Assembly (NCBI GenBank): GCA_016647705.1
Contig: JAENRU010000488.1
Coordinates: 623,501-687,500, forward strand
Reading direction: 5' to 3'
Length of the DNA stretch: 64,000 nucleotides
Source of the DNA: Eucommia ulmoides
Lineage: Eukaryota > Streptophyta > Magnoliopsida > Garryales > Eucommiaceae
Of this stretch, positions 22,047 to 33,585 are shown one piece after another. A model generated the notes under the pieces. That model did not search any database. It was not told the DNA's origin and saw only the letters and a list, made by a program, of their open reading frames with translations. A program made the position numbers and the translations under genes. Within the stretch, counting starts at the first letter, position 1, and every line of letters begins with the position of its first letter.

Positions 22047-25000
22047 ATGGCTGAGAAGGACATAGGATCCAATGCAGAGGCTGGGAAGAGCTTTGCAAGA
22101 AGGGACTGGCTTTTGGAAATTGAGTCAAAGGCGCAAAAATGTTGGGAACAAGGAGACGTGTTCAGGGCTGAAGCCAAAGGAGAACCTCCCAAACCTGGTG
22201 AAAAGTTCTTTGGCAACTTCCCATTTCCATATATGAACGGTTATCTCCATCTTGGCCATGCATTTTCTCTCTCCAAGCTTGAATTCGCTGCAGCATATCA
22301 CAGATTAAGGGGTGCAAATGTGCTTTTACCATTTGGTTTTCATTGTACTGGAATGCCCATCAAAGCCTCTGCTGATAAGCTTTTGAGGGAGATAGAGAAA
22401 TTTGGGAATCCCCCCATGTTTCCAGATGTGACGGAGGAGAAAAGTAGTGAGCAAGAACAAAAACCGAAAGGGGAAAGCGGAGAGAACGAGGGAGTGCCTG
22501 ATAAATTTAAGGGTAAGAAATCTAAGGCAGCTGCAAAATCCGGTGGTGATAAGTACCAGTGGGAGATAATGCGGAGTTATGGGATCTCTGACGAGGAGAT
22601 CTCAAAGTTTCAGGACCCTTATTATTGGTTAACCTATTTCCCTCCTCTGGCAGTTGAAGACTTGAAAGCTTTTGGATTAGGTTGTGATTGGAGGCGTGCA
22701 TTCATAACCACTGATATGAATCCATTTTTCGATTCGTTTGTTCGTTGGCAGATGAGGAAGTTAAAATCAATGGGGAAGATTGTCAAGGATCTGAGATACA
22801 CTATATACTCACCCTTAGATGGACAGCCATGTGCTGATCATGATCGATCTTCGGGTGAAGGTGTTATTCCTCAGGAGTATACTCTGATAAAAATGGAGGT
22901 TATCCTGCCTTTTCCCTTGAAGTTGAGTGCTTTAGCAGGCAGGAATGTTTATCTTGCTGCAGCTACATTGAGACCCGAAACCATGTATGGGCAGACAAAT
23001 TCATGGGTTTTGCCAGAGGGAAAATATGGGGCATTTGAAATTAATGAGACCGATGTATTTATATTGACTGAGAAGTCTGCACTGAATCTGGCATATCAGA
23101 GACTGTCGCGTGTCCCAGAGAAGCCAACTTGCTTGGTTGAATTAACAGGTTATGATTTGATTGGTTTGCCCCTTAGATCTCCGTTAGCCTATAATGAGGT
23201 AATATACTCTCTTCCTATGATGTCGGTTCTCACTGATAAGGGTACTGGGATTGTTACTAGTGTTCCCAGTGATTCTCCTGATGATTATATGGCTCTTCAT
23301 GATTTGAAATCAAAACCAGCTTTCAGGGCCAAGTACGGTATCAAGGATGAGTGGGTGCTCCCATTTGAGATAATTCCGATTATCAACCACCCTGAATATG
23401 GTGACAAGTCCGCTGAGAAGATTTGCTTGGAGATGAAGATCAAGAGTCAGAATGAGAGGGACAAGCTTGATAAGGCCAAGAAAACAGTCTACAAGGGCGG
23501 GTTCTATGAGGGAATTATGCTTGTTGGGGAGTATGCTGGAATGAAAGTCCAGGAAGCCAAGAGTCTGATCAGGACCAAGCTTTTGGAGATTGGTCAAGCT
23601 GTTGTTTACAGCGAGCCTGAGAAGAAGGTCATGTCTCGATCAGGCGATGAGTGTGTTGTGGCTTTGACTGATCAGTGGTACATCACCTACGGAGAAGATG
23701 AATGGAAGAAAGCTGCTGAGGAATGCTTGGCCAGCATGAATCTCTATTCTGAGGAGACACGCCACGGCTTTGAGCATACTCTGAGCTGGCTTAATCAGTG
23801 GGCCTGTTCACGTAATTTTGGGCTTGGGACACGCATCCCTTGGGATGATCAGTTTCTAGTGGAGTCTCTCTCTGATTCCACTATTTACATGGCATATTAT
23901 ACAGTATGTCATCTATTGCAGGGAGATGATATGTATGGTTCGGATACCACTCATGTAAAACCAGAGCGATTGACTGATGAAGTCTGGGATTTCTTATTTT
24001 GCAACGGTCCATACCCTAAATCGTCAGATATACCTTCTTCTCTTCTTGATAAAATGAAGCAGGAGTTCGAGTATTGGTATCCATTTGATCTCCGAGTTTC
24101 TGGTAAGGATCTCATTCAGAACCATCTCACTTTTTGCATCTATAATCACACGGCGATTCTAGCTAAGCACCACTGGCCAAGGGGGTTTAGATGCAATGGA
24201 CATATCATGCTTAATTCTGAGAAGATGTCCAAGTCCACGGGAAATTTCAGAACACTACGCCAGGCTATTGAGGAGTTTTCAGCAGATGCAACACGATTCT
24301 CTCTTGCTGATGCTGGTGATGGCATGGACGACGCCAACTTTGTGTTTGAGACATGTAATGCTGCCATCTTACGTCTCACGAAAGAACTAGCATGGATGCA
24401 GGAGGTCCTATCTGCTGAGACATCGTTGAGAAGTGGCCCGCCTTCTTGTTATGCTGATCATGTATTTGCCAATGAAATGAATATTGCTGTCAAAATGACG
24501 GAGAAGAATTACGATGAGTATATGTTTCGGGATGCCCTTAAAACAGGATTCTATGATCTCCAGGCTGCAAGAGACGAGTATAGGTTTTCTTGTGGAGCTC
24601 TGGGGATGAACCGCGATCTTCTCTGGCGGTTTATGGATGTGCAGACGCGCCTTATTGCTCCAATATGCCCACATTATGCTGAATATGTTTGGAAGGAGCT
24701 TTTGAAGAAGGATGGGTTTGTCATAAAAGCTGGTTGGCCTGATGCTGGTACACCCGATCTTACACTAAAAAAGGCCAATAAGTATTTGCAGGACTCCATT
24801 GTCTCAATGAGGAAGCTCCTCCAAAAGCAGGTTTCTGGATCAAAGAAGGGTAATGTGAATGTGTCAAATACCCAAAATAAACCAAATGCGGGACTAATTT
24901 ATGTGAATGAGCAGTATGATGGGTGGAAGAAAGAATGCCTGAACATACTCCGAAGCAAGTTTGACAGCAAAACCTGCACCTTTGCACCTGACCAAGAGAT

Positions 25001-25322
25001 ATTAGAGGCACTGCAGAAGAGTGAGGTCGGAAAGGCAGGCAATTTCAAGCAGACACAGAAGCTTTGTATGCCCTTTTTGAGGTTCAAGAAGGATGAGGTT
25101 TTCACAGTTGGGGTCCAAGCCTTAGATTTGAATCTTCCTTTTGGTGAAATCGAGGTGCTTTCGGAAAACTCGGAGTTGATCAAACGACAGCTGGGTCTGG
25201 AAAGAGTTGAGATTTTGTCTGCATTGGATTCTGATGCTGTAACAAAGGCTGGCGCACACGTCTCATTGCTGAAGCAGAACCCACCTTCTCCAGGGAACCC
25301 CACTGCCATCTTCTTGAGCTAG
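22047..25322 (+). CDS. LeuRS: Leucyl-tRNA synthetase, cytosolic
   Basis: Charges tRNA-Leu with leucine using ATP, in the cytosol. The frame encodes 1091 residues with no intron, matching the length I recall for the Arabidopsis cytosolic enzyme. ATG at 22047 is chosen because it is the first in-frame ATG; the open frame extends upstream to 21972 only through intron-like sequence. The class I signature is PYMNGYLHLGHAFS near residues 61-74 (HLGH at 68-71) and KMSKS lies at 726-730. The editing (CP1) domain spans roughly residues 300-570, with TLRPETMYGQTN and GTGIVTSVPSDSPDDYM. The anticodon-binding part and a eukaryote-type C-terminal extension follow, and the protein ends PPSPGNPTAIFLS. All parts look whole. 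The eukaryotic-type sequence argues against the organellar paralogue. Confidence 0.97.
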   Translation: MAEKDIGSNAEAGKSFARRDWLLEIESKAQKCWEQGDVFRAEAKGEPPKPGEKFFGNFPFPYMNGYLHLGHAFSLSKLEFAAAYHRLRGANVLLPFGFHCTGMPIKASADKLLREIEKFGNPPMFPDVTEEKSSEQEQKPKGESGENEGVPDKFKGKKSKAAAKSGGDKYQWEIMRSYGISDEEISKFQDPYYWLTYFPPLAVEDLKAFGLGCDWRRAFITTDMNPFFDSFVRWQMRKLKSMGKIVKDLRYTIYSPLDGQPCADHDRSSGEGVIPQEYTLIKMEVILPFPLKLSALAGRNVYLAAATLRPETMYGQTNSWVLPEGKYGAFEINETDVFILTEKSALNLAYQRLSRVPEKPTCLVELTGYDLIGLPLRSPLAYNEVIYSLPMMSVLTDKGTGIVTSVPSDSPDDYMALHDLKSKPAFRAKYGIKDEWVLPFEIIPIINHPEYGDKSAEKICLEMKIKSQNERDKLDKAKKTVYKGGFYEGIMLVGEYAGMKVQEAKSLIRTKLLEIGQAVVYSEPEKKVMSRSGDECVVALTDQWYITYGEDEWKKAAEECLASMNLYSEETRHGFEHTLSWLNQWACSRNFGLGTRIPWDDQFLVESLSDSTIYMAYYTVCHLLQGDDMYGSDTTHVKPERLTDEVWDFLFCNGPYPKSSDIPSSLLDKMKQEFEYWYPFDLRVSGKDLIQNHLTFCIYNHTAILAKHHWPRGFRCNGHIMLNSEKMSKSTGNFRTLRQAIEEFSADATRFSLADAGDGMDDANFVFETCNAAILRLTKELAWMQEVLSAETSLRSGPPSCYADHVFANEMNIAVKMTEKNYDEYMFRDALKTGFYDLQAARDEYRFSCGALGMNRDLLWRFMDVQTRLIAPICPHYAEYVWKELLKKDGFVIKAGWPDAGTPDLTLKKANKYLQDSIVSMRKLLQKQVSGSKKGNVNVSNTQNKPNAGLIYVNEQYDGWKKECLNILRSKFDSKTCTFAPDQEILEALQKSEVGKAGNFKQTQKLCMPFLRFKKDEVFTVGVQALDLNLPFGEIEVLSENSELIKRQLGLERVEILSALDSDAVTKAGAHVSLLKQNPPSPGNPTAIFLS

Positions 25323-26668
25323 TAATTTTCTTCCTCTTCTTCTCTATATGATTTGAATGTGGTTCTGTTGAACTTTTATGCCTCAAATTTATTTTATCTG
25401 AACATGGTTGTTGATGAAAAAGATTAAAGTTTAAAATAATTTGAAAATTTGATTAATGGGATCTAATTATATGAAATTTCTATATGTTGCAGGTAATGGA
25501 CTTGAACAAGTTCATACAACTTCAGAGCAAAAAGAGCGACAAATCATGGAGAAAATTTGCATTCTCTTTCTTTTCAAGTTTTTATTTTATTTATTTGAAA
25601 AGGATTAATTTTTGTTTCCATTTGTGCCTTGATTTTATTGTTCTATTAGAAGTAATGGATTTTCTTAATAGAACAAATATACAATTATGCCATTTTGCCC
25701 TGTGGAGCTAATCTCAGAGTGATACTGATGGATCTGGATAATGACTGCTCCCTATGCGCCAATTTTCTAAAGTGGTATTTCTCCACCTTGTCTCATCTAC
25801 AAATGATTCCCCTCCCTTCAAAATTATGACAAATTGTTATTGTTATTGATCTTAATCTTATCTCGATGCCTCTACTGTTACTGCTGGTGAGTGATTGCTT
25901 ATTTATAAGCACATTTATTGCACATAGCTTCTTCCTTTTTCTCTCTCACTCTGTTTCTTCATCTTCTCCAATGGAAGTTCAGAAGATAGCATCAAATCAT
26001 CAAAGTCTTTACGTATTTCATCTCTAGAAAATTCAAAATATGATTTTTTTTTTTCGTGAAACCCATCTGAAAATTTACAGATTTGAAAAATTTCAAATCT
26101 AATTTTTATTGCTGAATGTTTATACAATGATAGTAAATTTATCGAGTTCGATTTTTACTATTGATTATTTGAATGATAACAGAAAATTTGTTGAGTTTGA
26201 TTTTTTTGTAGTTAATGTTTTAAGTAATGGCTATGAATTTACTAAACTATTAAGATCTAAAAATTTCAAATATGAAATTTACTATAACTGATTTTGAGTT
26301 AACTGAAAATTTGTTGCAATGTTTGATTTTGATTTGCTGAAATTTGTTACAAATATTTTATTGTGATTTGTTGATGATTTTCTAATAATTGTTGTGGCGG
26401 CGGTAGCCGGGGTAATATTGAATATTTGCAATGATGGCGGTGGTGAGAATGAATATTGAATATTTATTGTGGTAATGGCGATAATAGTGAATTTTTGTTG
26501 TTGTGATGGTAATAGTAAATATTTATTGCAAAACTCGTTCGAGAACGGGAATCGGCAAGAACAAGGTCCAGCGGTGGTGGCGTGATGGTTTTGCCTTCGT
26601 CGTTGCGGTCTAGCGACAACCACCAACACCTGATGGATTGAACGGCCTGATGGATTGCCCTCTCAAAG
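25323..26668. other. LeuRS 3' flank and AT-rich spacer
   Basis: The LeuRS 3' UTR probably occupies the first few hundred bases. The rest is AT-rich, with a GGCGGTGG-like patch near 26390-26620. No upstream exons of the carboxypeptidase remnant that follows were found here. Confidence 0.45.
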
Positions 26669-27581
26669 AAAGCTGGAAAAGTTGAATCATCTTCACTTGG
26701 AAGACTGCTGCTTGGTCAGATCAGGGGGAGGCTCTGTTGGGTTTGTTTTTTGTATACCTATATGCCTATATACATTGATGTGTGTCTGATAATATAGCTT
26801 CAGTGTAATCTTTGTCTAAATTAACACGAGGGTTAAATTTAATCCTGTCAGATCCTTCATAAATGAGATTTAGCTAGCATTCAATTCTCTTTATTCGCTA
26901 TGCGGCCACTTTCTATTAACATGATTTCTCGTATTTGGCATGCATACTCATTACCTAAAAACAAGGCAAAAGATGTTCTAGCGTCCTTCATTGTTATTCT
27001 GACCACAACAAAAAATACATATATAGGTATCTGGCTCATGGGACGGCTACCGATTACATGTATGACATCGCAAGAGTGCCAATATCTTTCACCTTTGAGG
27101 TTTGTGCCTTCACTTCTTGTCACCATTTTTCATTCTTTAATTCAGTTGCTGTACTTTAAAGGTCTCTCTTATGCAAATGTCCTTACACGTTCATATGCTT
27201 ATTGGCTGGCAGATCTATGGAGATGGAACAGCCGACTGCTTTAAAATGTTCAACCCATTTGAGATTACAGCCTTTAATGTATGTCCTTTCAATCTCAAAT
27301 GTTGATCAATGCTAGTCTTGAGACGGCCCTTCTTTTTTTTTCTCTCACTAATACTGATTCAATTAGTAATGTATCCTCGTTTTGGACTTCAGAGAGTTCT
27401 AAACGATTGGTCAGCCGCATTCTTGACAATATTCAGAATGGGTGCACGACAGATGGATGAGCTTTGTTCAGGCTTTTCCTCCACGTCCAATATGGACAAG
27501 TGGATATCTATCGATGATTATCTGAATGGGCACGTGAAGGAAAGTAGTAAAACGGGAAGAAGATGGAGGTGCTTGAGCTAG
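26669..27581 (+). pseudogene. M14 zinc carboxypeptidase, 5'-truncated gene relic
   Basis: Four exons join in phase: 26669-26740, 27027-27099, 27213-27278 and 27393-27581, ending at TAG. They encode KLEKLNHLHLEDCCL, SGGGSVG|YLAHGTATDYMYD, VPISFTFE|IYGDGTADCFKMFNP and RVLNDWSAAFLTIFRMGARQ, then a variable tail. This matches the C-terminal third of a plant M14 metallopeptidase of the At5g42320 type; the Glu of FTFE lies where the family has its catalytic glutamate. The N-terminal two thirds, with the zinc ligands, are absent from the sequence back to LeuRS. Splice sites remain intact, so the copy may be a recent partial duplication or an end left by a rearrangement. It could still be transcribed but should not make an active peptidase. 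Confidence 0.75.
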
Positions 27582-29022
27582 GAATTCAAGAGATCAGAAC
27601 TTACTTCAGGCTCTTCTTGTTATCATCGGATGTTCGTGTTTTGTTCTAGAATCTCAAGGTTTAGCTGGTTGTGTTCCCTCCACCGGCAGAGAAGGCGTAC
27701 ACTGTTCAATTTGTTGTTCATGAATAAATGAGATTGTTTTTTTTTTTCCTCAGTTTTTGTTTTCAATTGTAGTGTGGATATGATCTCTGAGACAAAACAA
27801 TGCTGATGGATATGTTTCTTCCGGTCATGTGCATAGATAGATCAAATTATGAGAGTGTTCTCACTATTTATAGCGAAATTGTTTTATAATTGGGGTGATA
27901 AATGGATTCATAATTGCTTTGCCTAGTCTTTGAGAACCAATCGGCTGCAAGGAAGCTGAAACTAAAATGCAGTTTTAGGCGGTTATTGTTTTTGTTCCCT
28001 GATTCTTTTACAGAAACGTATTATTATTTTTTTGTATCTCACGAGTGTCTTTATCCCCACATAGGGTGTGAGACTAATCTCGTTCGGCGTTTCGTGGCTG
28101 CTCCTCCCAATAAATATTTTTTCGCCGGCTCGAACCTCTAACCTTGTAAGGTCTCTCAACTGTTTTAATTCAAACGTGTTATGCCGCTTGAGCTACATTT
28201 TCTATTTTTTCATTTTCTAATAATTTGTTTCCTTTTTTTTTTTTTTTTTTTTCATCTTCACCGGCAACACTCTCTCTCTTACCTATTCACCAAATCTTTT
28301 CCCCTCGCTCTCCACCACCTTCTTCTGCCGCCGCCACCCCCAGATACAGAGGGTATTTCACCCCTTGTAACAGGGGTTGTTTCACCCCCTACCCTTATTA
28401 CAAACAGGGGGTGTTCACCCCGTCGGCGGCGACGGTGGTGGTGGAGAGAGAGATGAAAAGAGAGGGAGAAGTGGGTGACACGAAGGAGGAAGAAAAAAGA
28501 AAAAGAAAAAAGAGAAAAAATAAAAATAAAAATAGAAAAATGATTAAAAAAATAATAAGAAGAAAAATACTATTTTGTTCCTTCATTCTATTAGTTTGGA
28601 TCTAAAATCTAACAGAGGGGCTGAAAAATCTAATATAAAGACCTTTTAAAACTCATACGTAAAGGGTTTAAAATGAAACTCAAAAATTTAGGAGAACTAT
28701 TTAAAAATCTGTCAATAGTTAAAAACTTTAATTGTAATTTATCCTTCCCGAACCTAGACATCTAAAAAAATAATGAAGTACGAAAATTCACATCGAGTTG
28801 TGGTGTTTATGATCCCACACACGTCAGCACTATGTCAATAGCTCTTTCTCAAAGTCCAACAAAATCTGATTTAGTAACTTGAAGTTTTCTAGAAAAAAAG
28901 GGGTCATAGCAATTATAAGAAAATCAGGGGTCTACTTGAGATATTGACAAACTTTGGGGGAGGTAAATGAAAATTGTCTATAATCAAGAGACATTGTCGT
29001 TCGTTGAGTGGTGAAGGGAGCG
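27582..29022. other. Spacer with SINE and low-complexity tracts
   Basis: Apart from the SINE at 28018-28196 this holds a T-rich tract (28231-28252), a patch with imperfect repeats of ACCCC/GGGGT (28335-28425) and a purine-rich AAGAAAA tract (28480-28570). ORFs across these tracts are low-complexity and not called. Confidence 0.45.
28018..28196 (-). mobile_element. tRNA-derived SINE
   Basis: On the minus strand the head starts GTAGCTCAAGCGG, an A-box match at 28184-28195, and GGTTCGAGCC, a B-box match, lies at 28127-28136. The body ends near 28018 in an A-rich tail (AAAAAAATAATAATA). This layout of an internal polymerase III promoter plus a tail is typical of plant SINEs. Confidence 0.65.
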
Positions 29023-32000
29023 ATGAGCAATCAAGCAGATACGGAGAGAGAAAAGGAAGTGAGAGAAGAAGAAGCGATCATTGATTCGACAATGGCCGCA
29101 GCATCCGCGATGGAAGGTGTTGCTGCGGCGGCGCTCCGGTCTGTGCTCCAGCGGGTCCATCAAGCTGCAGAGAGGTGCGGCCGTGGAGCAGATCGCGTCA
29201 GGGTTGTCGCAGTCAGCAAGACGAAGCCAGTTTCCGTCATCCGCCAAGTATACGACGCCGGTCACCGGAGTTTTGGTGAAAATTACGTGCAGGAGATTGT
29301 CGAGAAGGCTCCTCAGGTTTTCCTCTTGTCCTCGATAAATTTAGTCTTCCGTTAGGTTCTCGTGACTTCTGAATTTCACATTACGATTCAATGTCATTGT
29401 GATTTGTTTGTTTCCAATCAAAAAGAGTTGTTGAGATTCTGTTTTTCTCCTTTGAAATCGATCTTTGTTTGATAGTTGAAGAAATTGGGGGATTAGGTTG
29501 ACTTAGGGTTTTGAATTTGATGATATATTAGTTTAAATGCTTACTGGTATATAGAACAAATTTAGGTTTATGAATGCTAATGATTTCACCCCCTACTAGC
29601 ATTAGTTTTTACGAGGAGGTTCTAACTTAAAACCATATGGCGTCTAACTGGAGTAATCTTTTTGGCTTATATAGTTGTTTGGGATGGATATGGGACATGA
29701 ATCTAACACGCCCTTAAGTGCAATCTCCAGTTTGCATGGATGATTTAACTACGAGAGAATTATGAGAAACATGCAACCCGGCTTTCACGAATAATTTGAC
29801 TACGAGGAAATGAGAGGCAAATTCCCGTAACCTTGCCTCTGATACCATATTAGTAGTTTCCAAACTTTAAATCATATGGTATCTAGTGGAGACTTATATA
29901 GTGGTCTGAGAACTCTCAAATGATCGATATGGGACAAGAATCTAATAAGGTTTTTTTTTTTTTTTTTACAATTTCTTGAAGGAAAAAAGATTGTGAATTT
30001 TGGTAAATTTCTAACTTAATGCAGCTCCCTGAAGATATTGAGTGGCATTTTATCGGCAACTTGCAGAGCAACAAAGTAAAACCTCTTCTGAGTATGTTGA
30101 ATTTCTCTCTCTCTCTCTACAGTGTAGTTGAAAATTTAATTTTCTATGAGTTATATGATGTAGAGTTTGGTCAATTTGGAAGAGAAACCAGAAGAATCTT
30201 CACAAAAACTTAATTAAAAAACACAATTGCTAGGAAAATCAAGAGAAGTTTGTTGGTCGCCGCCAATATATTAACAAAATCAAACAATTAACATCGTGCT
30301 TTTATGAAAATAACATGATATTGTTTCTCATAATTATCATATTAAAATTCAAGCATATCCATTAACATGCGTTAAATTTATGTAAGGTCAGTTGAAACTG
30401 AGAGGAGAGAAGAGGACAAGAAAGAAAAAAATTAAGGTTCAAGAAAGGACATTAGGGTACTTAATACGCATTTACAATCACGAGATGCGCTTGTGAAATT
30501 GCATCAATCATCAGCGGCTGATCCAAAGAATTGGTTTTTTTTTTGGGGGGGGGGGGTAAAATATTTTTAGGGAGTATGTTTAGGGAGTTTAATTAGATAT
30601 TTTTATAATTTAGGGGGGCTTAGGTAAAATTTAAGTGATTTTAGTTGATTTTTTTTTAAAATTATAGCGGTACAGCCGTACAGGCGAAACTTTTCAAAAG
30701 TTGAGGGCGGGGCTTGAGTCCCCCGTCGGCCCTTAATAGCTCCACCGCTTGCAATCATAATGTGTTATTCATGTAATGTAGGATCCTGGTACTTATTATG
30801 TACTAACATCTTGCCATGTTCTGCAGCTGGAGTGCCAAACCTTGCCATGGTTGAGACAGTAGATGACGAGAAGGTAAATAGCTGATTTTTGCAGCATTCT
30901 TTATTTCTTTTTTATTTATTTTTTTAATTAGGGATTTTATAGGATTTATATAATTGGCAAGAGAAGTGCATAAATTCTTGTGCCTTTTGTTTTCCTCGTA
31001 GATTGCAAATAACCTTGACCGTATGGTCGAGAAGATTGGAAGAAAACCTTTGAAAGTATTAGTCCAAGTGAACACGAGTGGAGAACCATGTAGGCGAAAT
31101 GCCATTCCTTTCTTTTTAGATTTTTTTTTTGTGTGTGAACAGTCCATGAAATTAAAATTTTAGCCCACACAATAATTTTTCCCGAAATTCAAAGTTACCG
31201 TCAAAAGTTCAAAAACTGTATGCCATAAAAGTTACTGTAATTTTTTACATGGAAAAATTACAGTAACTTTTATGTATTACAGTAATTTTGGACTACTGAT
31301 TTTTTTTTTGTAGCATGTAAGTTGCGTAAACTAAAATTTTAATTACGTAGATTGTTCACCAAACCTCCCCTTTCTTTTTAACCATGGTATCAATCAAAAG
31401 ATCAAAGGGATGAGAAATATATTGATTCTTCTCTCTCGCTCTCTCTAACAGCAAAATCCGGTGTTGATCCATCTGACTGCGTTGAACTCGCAAAACATGT
31501 TAGTCTGGGCTGCCCTAACCTCGAGTTTTGTGGCCTGATGACTATAGGAATGCTGGATTATACTTCAACTCCACAGAACTTCAAGGTAGCGGTTTTGTTT
31601 AATTTCACCGTTCGTCTTTATATTTTGACCCGAGTCTCAATTTCGTCCCTAATCTTTATTTTAACCTAATTCACTCCCCAAACTTAATTAAACGTTCCAA
31701 TTAGGGACAAATTGGGTTGGATGGTCCGTTAGATATTGGATGGAAATGGACACATCTAATTTAGGGGTATTTTCATCATTTTATGCCCAAATTAATTTTC
31801 ACTTAAACTCCCACCCAAACTTCAAGGGTTAAAAGTTAAGGCACCATTCGGTAGCAATTTTTTTTTTAAGTACCCTTTAAAAAAATTAATTTACAAAAAT
31901 GTACTTTACTTAAAAACTGAAAGCAAAAAATCGAAAGTGTATTTGATTGTGTGGAGAGATTTATCTTAGTGTTATACCTATAATTAATCTCGGGCATAGT

Positions 32001-32853
32001 CTGTAAAGATCGAAAAAACAAAAAAGCATTTTTTTTTTTTTTATAAATTATTTAAAATCATGTTTTTAATTTTTGATTTTGAATTTTTTTTTGATCTGCA
32101 AAATAAATGTTACCTTAAAAATTGCATTTTTCTCTCTAAAAGACAAAAGAGTACTAAAATAAAGCATTACCAAAGGGTGGCTATTTTTCTTTTCTTTCTT
32201 TTTCGGCCTTTCTTTTTTCTCTCCCCTTCTCATGCTCGAGAAATTTGCTGATAGCAGTCGTGATTTGGTTCCAGACGTTAGCGGATTGCAGAAGCGAGGT
32301 CTGCAAGGCGCTTGGTATAGAAGAAGATCAATGTGAGCTATCCATGGGCATGTCCGGTGACTTTGAGCTAGCTGTAAGTAAATTCTTCCTTCCGGTTTTT
32401 TGTCAACGTCAAATTATAAGGGTCTGTTTGGTTAACAATTCGAAAACCGTTTTAAAAAATTTAAAAATAGTTTTCGGAAATTGTGAAAACATGTTTGGTT
32501 TGTTATTTTGAAATTTTTTTAAACTGAATATTTATACATCACTCTGTCCTACTCTTGATTAAAAGGGAGAAATTTACATTTTATTCAGAAAAATATAGAA
32601 AGATTTAATTGCCCTTTATTTATTTTTAATTTAAATTTAACGTTTTCTCCCTCTAGCTCTCTTTCACTCTCGTTGTCTATTTTTCTCTTCTTTTTAATTT
32701 AAAACAAAGTATAATAAAAATTAAATAAAAAGGTAGTTTTGTAGATTTCATGTGAAATTTAGATGGTCACTGCTGCAGATTGAAATGGGAAGTACCAATG
32801 TGAGAATCGGATCGACCATTTTTGGAGCTCGGGAGTACCCAAAGAAACAATAA
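29023..32853 (+). CDS. Pyridoxal phosphate homeostasis protein (YggS/PROSC family)
   Basis: PLP-binding protein that buffers and delivers vitamin B6 cofactor; no enzyme activity is established for the family. Seven exons: 29023-29316, 30025-30091, 30827-30873, 31002-31089, 31452-31585, 32275-32373, 32779-32853. All have GT-AG borders, joins keep phase, and the product is 267 residues. The PLP lysine is in VVAVSKTKP (Lys66). [37 protein letters not shown] and [12 protein letters not shown] follow in family order, ending [18 protein letters not shown] second in-frame ATG at residue 24 would give 244 residues, the length I recall for the Arabidopsis protein; residues 1-23 are acidic and of unclear role. 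Introns carry a TRIM, a hAT MITE and other repeats. The reading frame looks whole. Confidence 0.93.
29600..29947 (-). mobile_element. TRIM-like LTR miniature element (fossil)
   Basis: Two related direct repeats of about 100-110 bp (about 29600-29708 and 29848-29947) flank a short core. The core has, on the minus strand, a primer-binding site TGGTATCAGAG next to the right repeat and a purine tract AAGGGCG next to the left one. It lies in intron 1 of the PLP-homeostasis gene. The repeats are well diverged, so it is old. No coding capacity and no clear target duplication. Confidence 0.55.
30512..30750. mobile_element. hAT-type MITE in intron 2 of the PLP-homeostasis gene
   Basis: Ends CAGCGGCTGATCC and GCTCCACCGCTT are imperfect inverted repeats, resembling the CAGTGGCGGAGCC plant hAT family. 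The flanks TCAATCAT (30504-30511) and GCAATCAT (30751-30758) match at seven of eight bases. The interior is G-rich near the ends and non-coding. Confidence 0.65.
31130..31370. mobile_element. MITE-like inverted repeat in intron 4 of the PLP-homeostasis gene
   Basis: Left end GTGAACAGTCCATGAAATTA and right end TAATTACGTAGATTGTTCAC form imperfect inverted repeats. Internal ATTACTGTAA-type motifs match the element at 632-1068, so the two are probably the same family. Confidence 0.5.
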
Positions 32854-33036
32854 GAACTGCAAATCGCCCTCCGCAGAAGGTTTTGTGAAACTTTTTACGA
32901 CGGGGGCAATGGTATCGTTTAGGTAGTGATTGGTGATGTGGGAATCGGAAAACAATGAGAACTGCAAATCGACCACTGCAGAAGGTTTTGTGGAACTTCT
33001 TACGACGGGGGGCGATAGTATTGTTTAGGTAGCGTT
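32854..33036 (+). repeat. 105-bp tandem duplication after the PLP-homeostasis gene stop
   Basis: A block starting GAACTGCAAATCG and running through GCAGAAGGTTTTGTG and TACGACGGGGG occurs at 32854 and again at 32959. The similarity reaches slightly upstream into the last exon (GAAACAATAAGAACTG against GAAAACAATGAGAACTG), so the second copy includes a decayed image of the stop codon. Confidence 0.7.
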
Positions 33037-33489
33037 TGGCAGTACAGAATTGGAGACTTGGGAATCAGAATTAAAAATAAACGCATGTAATCTAAAAACA
33101 TTTTTTAAAAAGTATTACGGGTTTTGACACTTTGCACACCTAAAGTTTGACAGTTATTTCACTTGATTAATACTTTGAAGTTCTGTTAGCATCTCACTTT
33201 GGTTCAAATCATTAATTACAAATAGTTAATTGTTGTGCAAAACTATTTTTTAGGGGACTTATGGGCACTTGAATCTCTTTTTTTTTCCTCCTTACAAGTC
33301 TTTTATGAAAGATATATATGTTGGTGTTGAAAATTGGTTAATACTTACAGCTGAAGTGGTCAGAATTCACGTGGAGATTTCTTTTACTGAGCGGGTGGTT
33401 CTGTGTATACCAATGTCAATATGGTCACTATCACCATTATCACTAGCATAAATCATGAATTCCTTCAAATTATCCATAAAGTCATCACA

Positions 33490-33585
33490 CTGATCATAAA
33501 CCTGACCATCTTCGCCAAACGAATGATAAAATTTCTCTTCGCCAAGGAGTCGATGCGAGTTCGATTCCCGCTATCCACCCAAGGT
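33490..33585 (+). other. Possible organelle tRNA-Gly 3' exon fragment
   Basis: CGATGCGAGTTCGATTCCCG at about 33552, followed by CTATCCACC, differs at only about four positions in 30 from the T arm and acceptor end of plastid trnG-UCC as I remember it. No tRNA 5' half with a matching acceptor stem is present, so it is not a working tRNA gene. It is probably part of the same organelle-derived insert as the rRNA piece nearby. Confidence 0.35.

Noticed and set aside
24899-25309. 136-codon minus-strand ORF inside LeuRS
   Set aside because: Shadow of the LeuRS coding strand, which has full motif support.
28225-28605. 126-codon plus-strand ORF and opposing 62-codon ORF
   Set aside because: Composed of poly-T, CCACC and AAGAAAA tracts; low-complexity translation.
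33541-33575. tRNA gene on the plus strand
   Set aside because: Only the T arm and part of an acceptor stem are visible; no matching 5' half or D arm.
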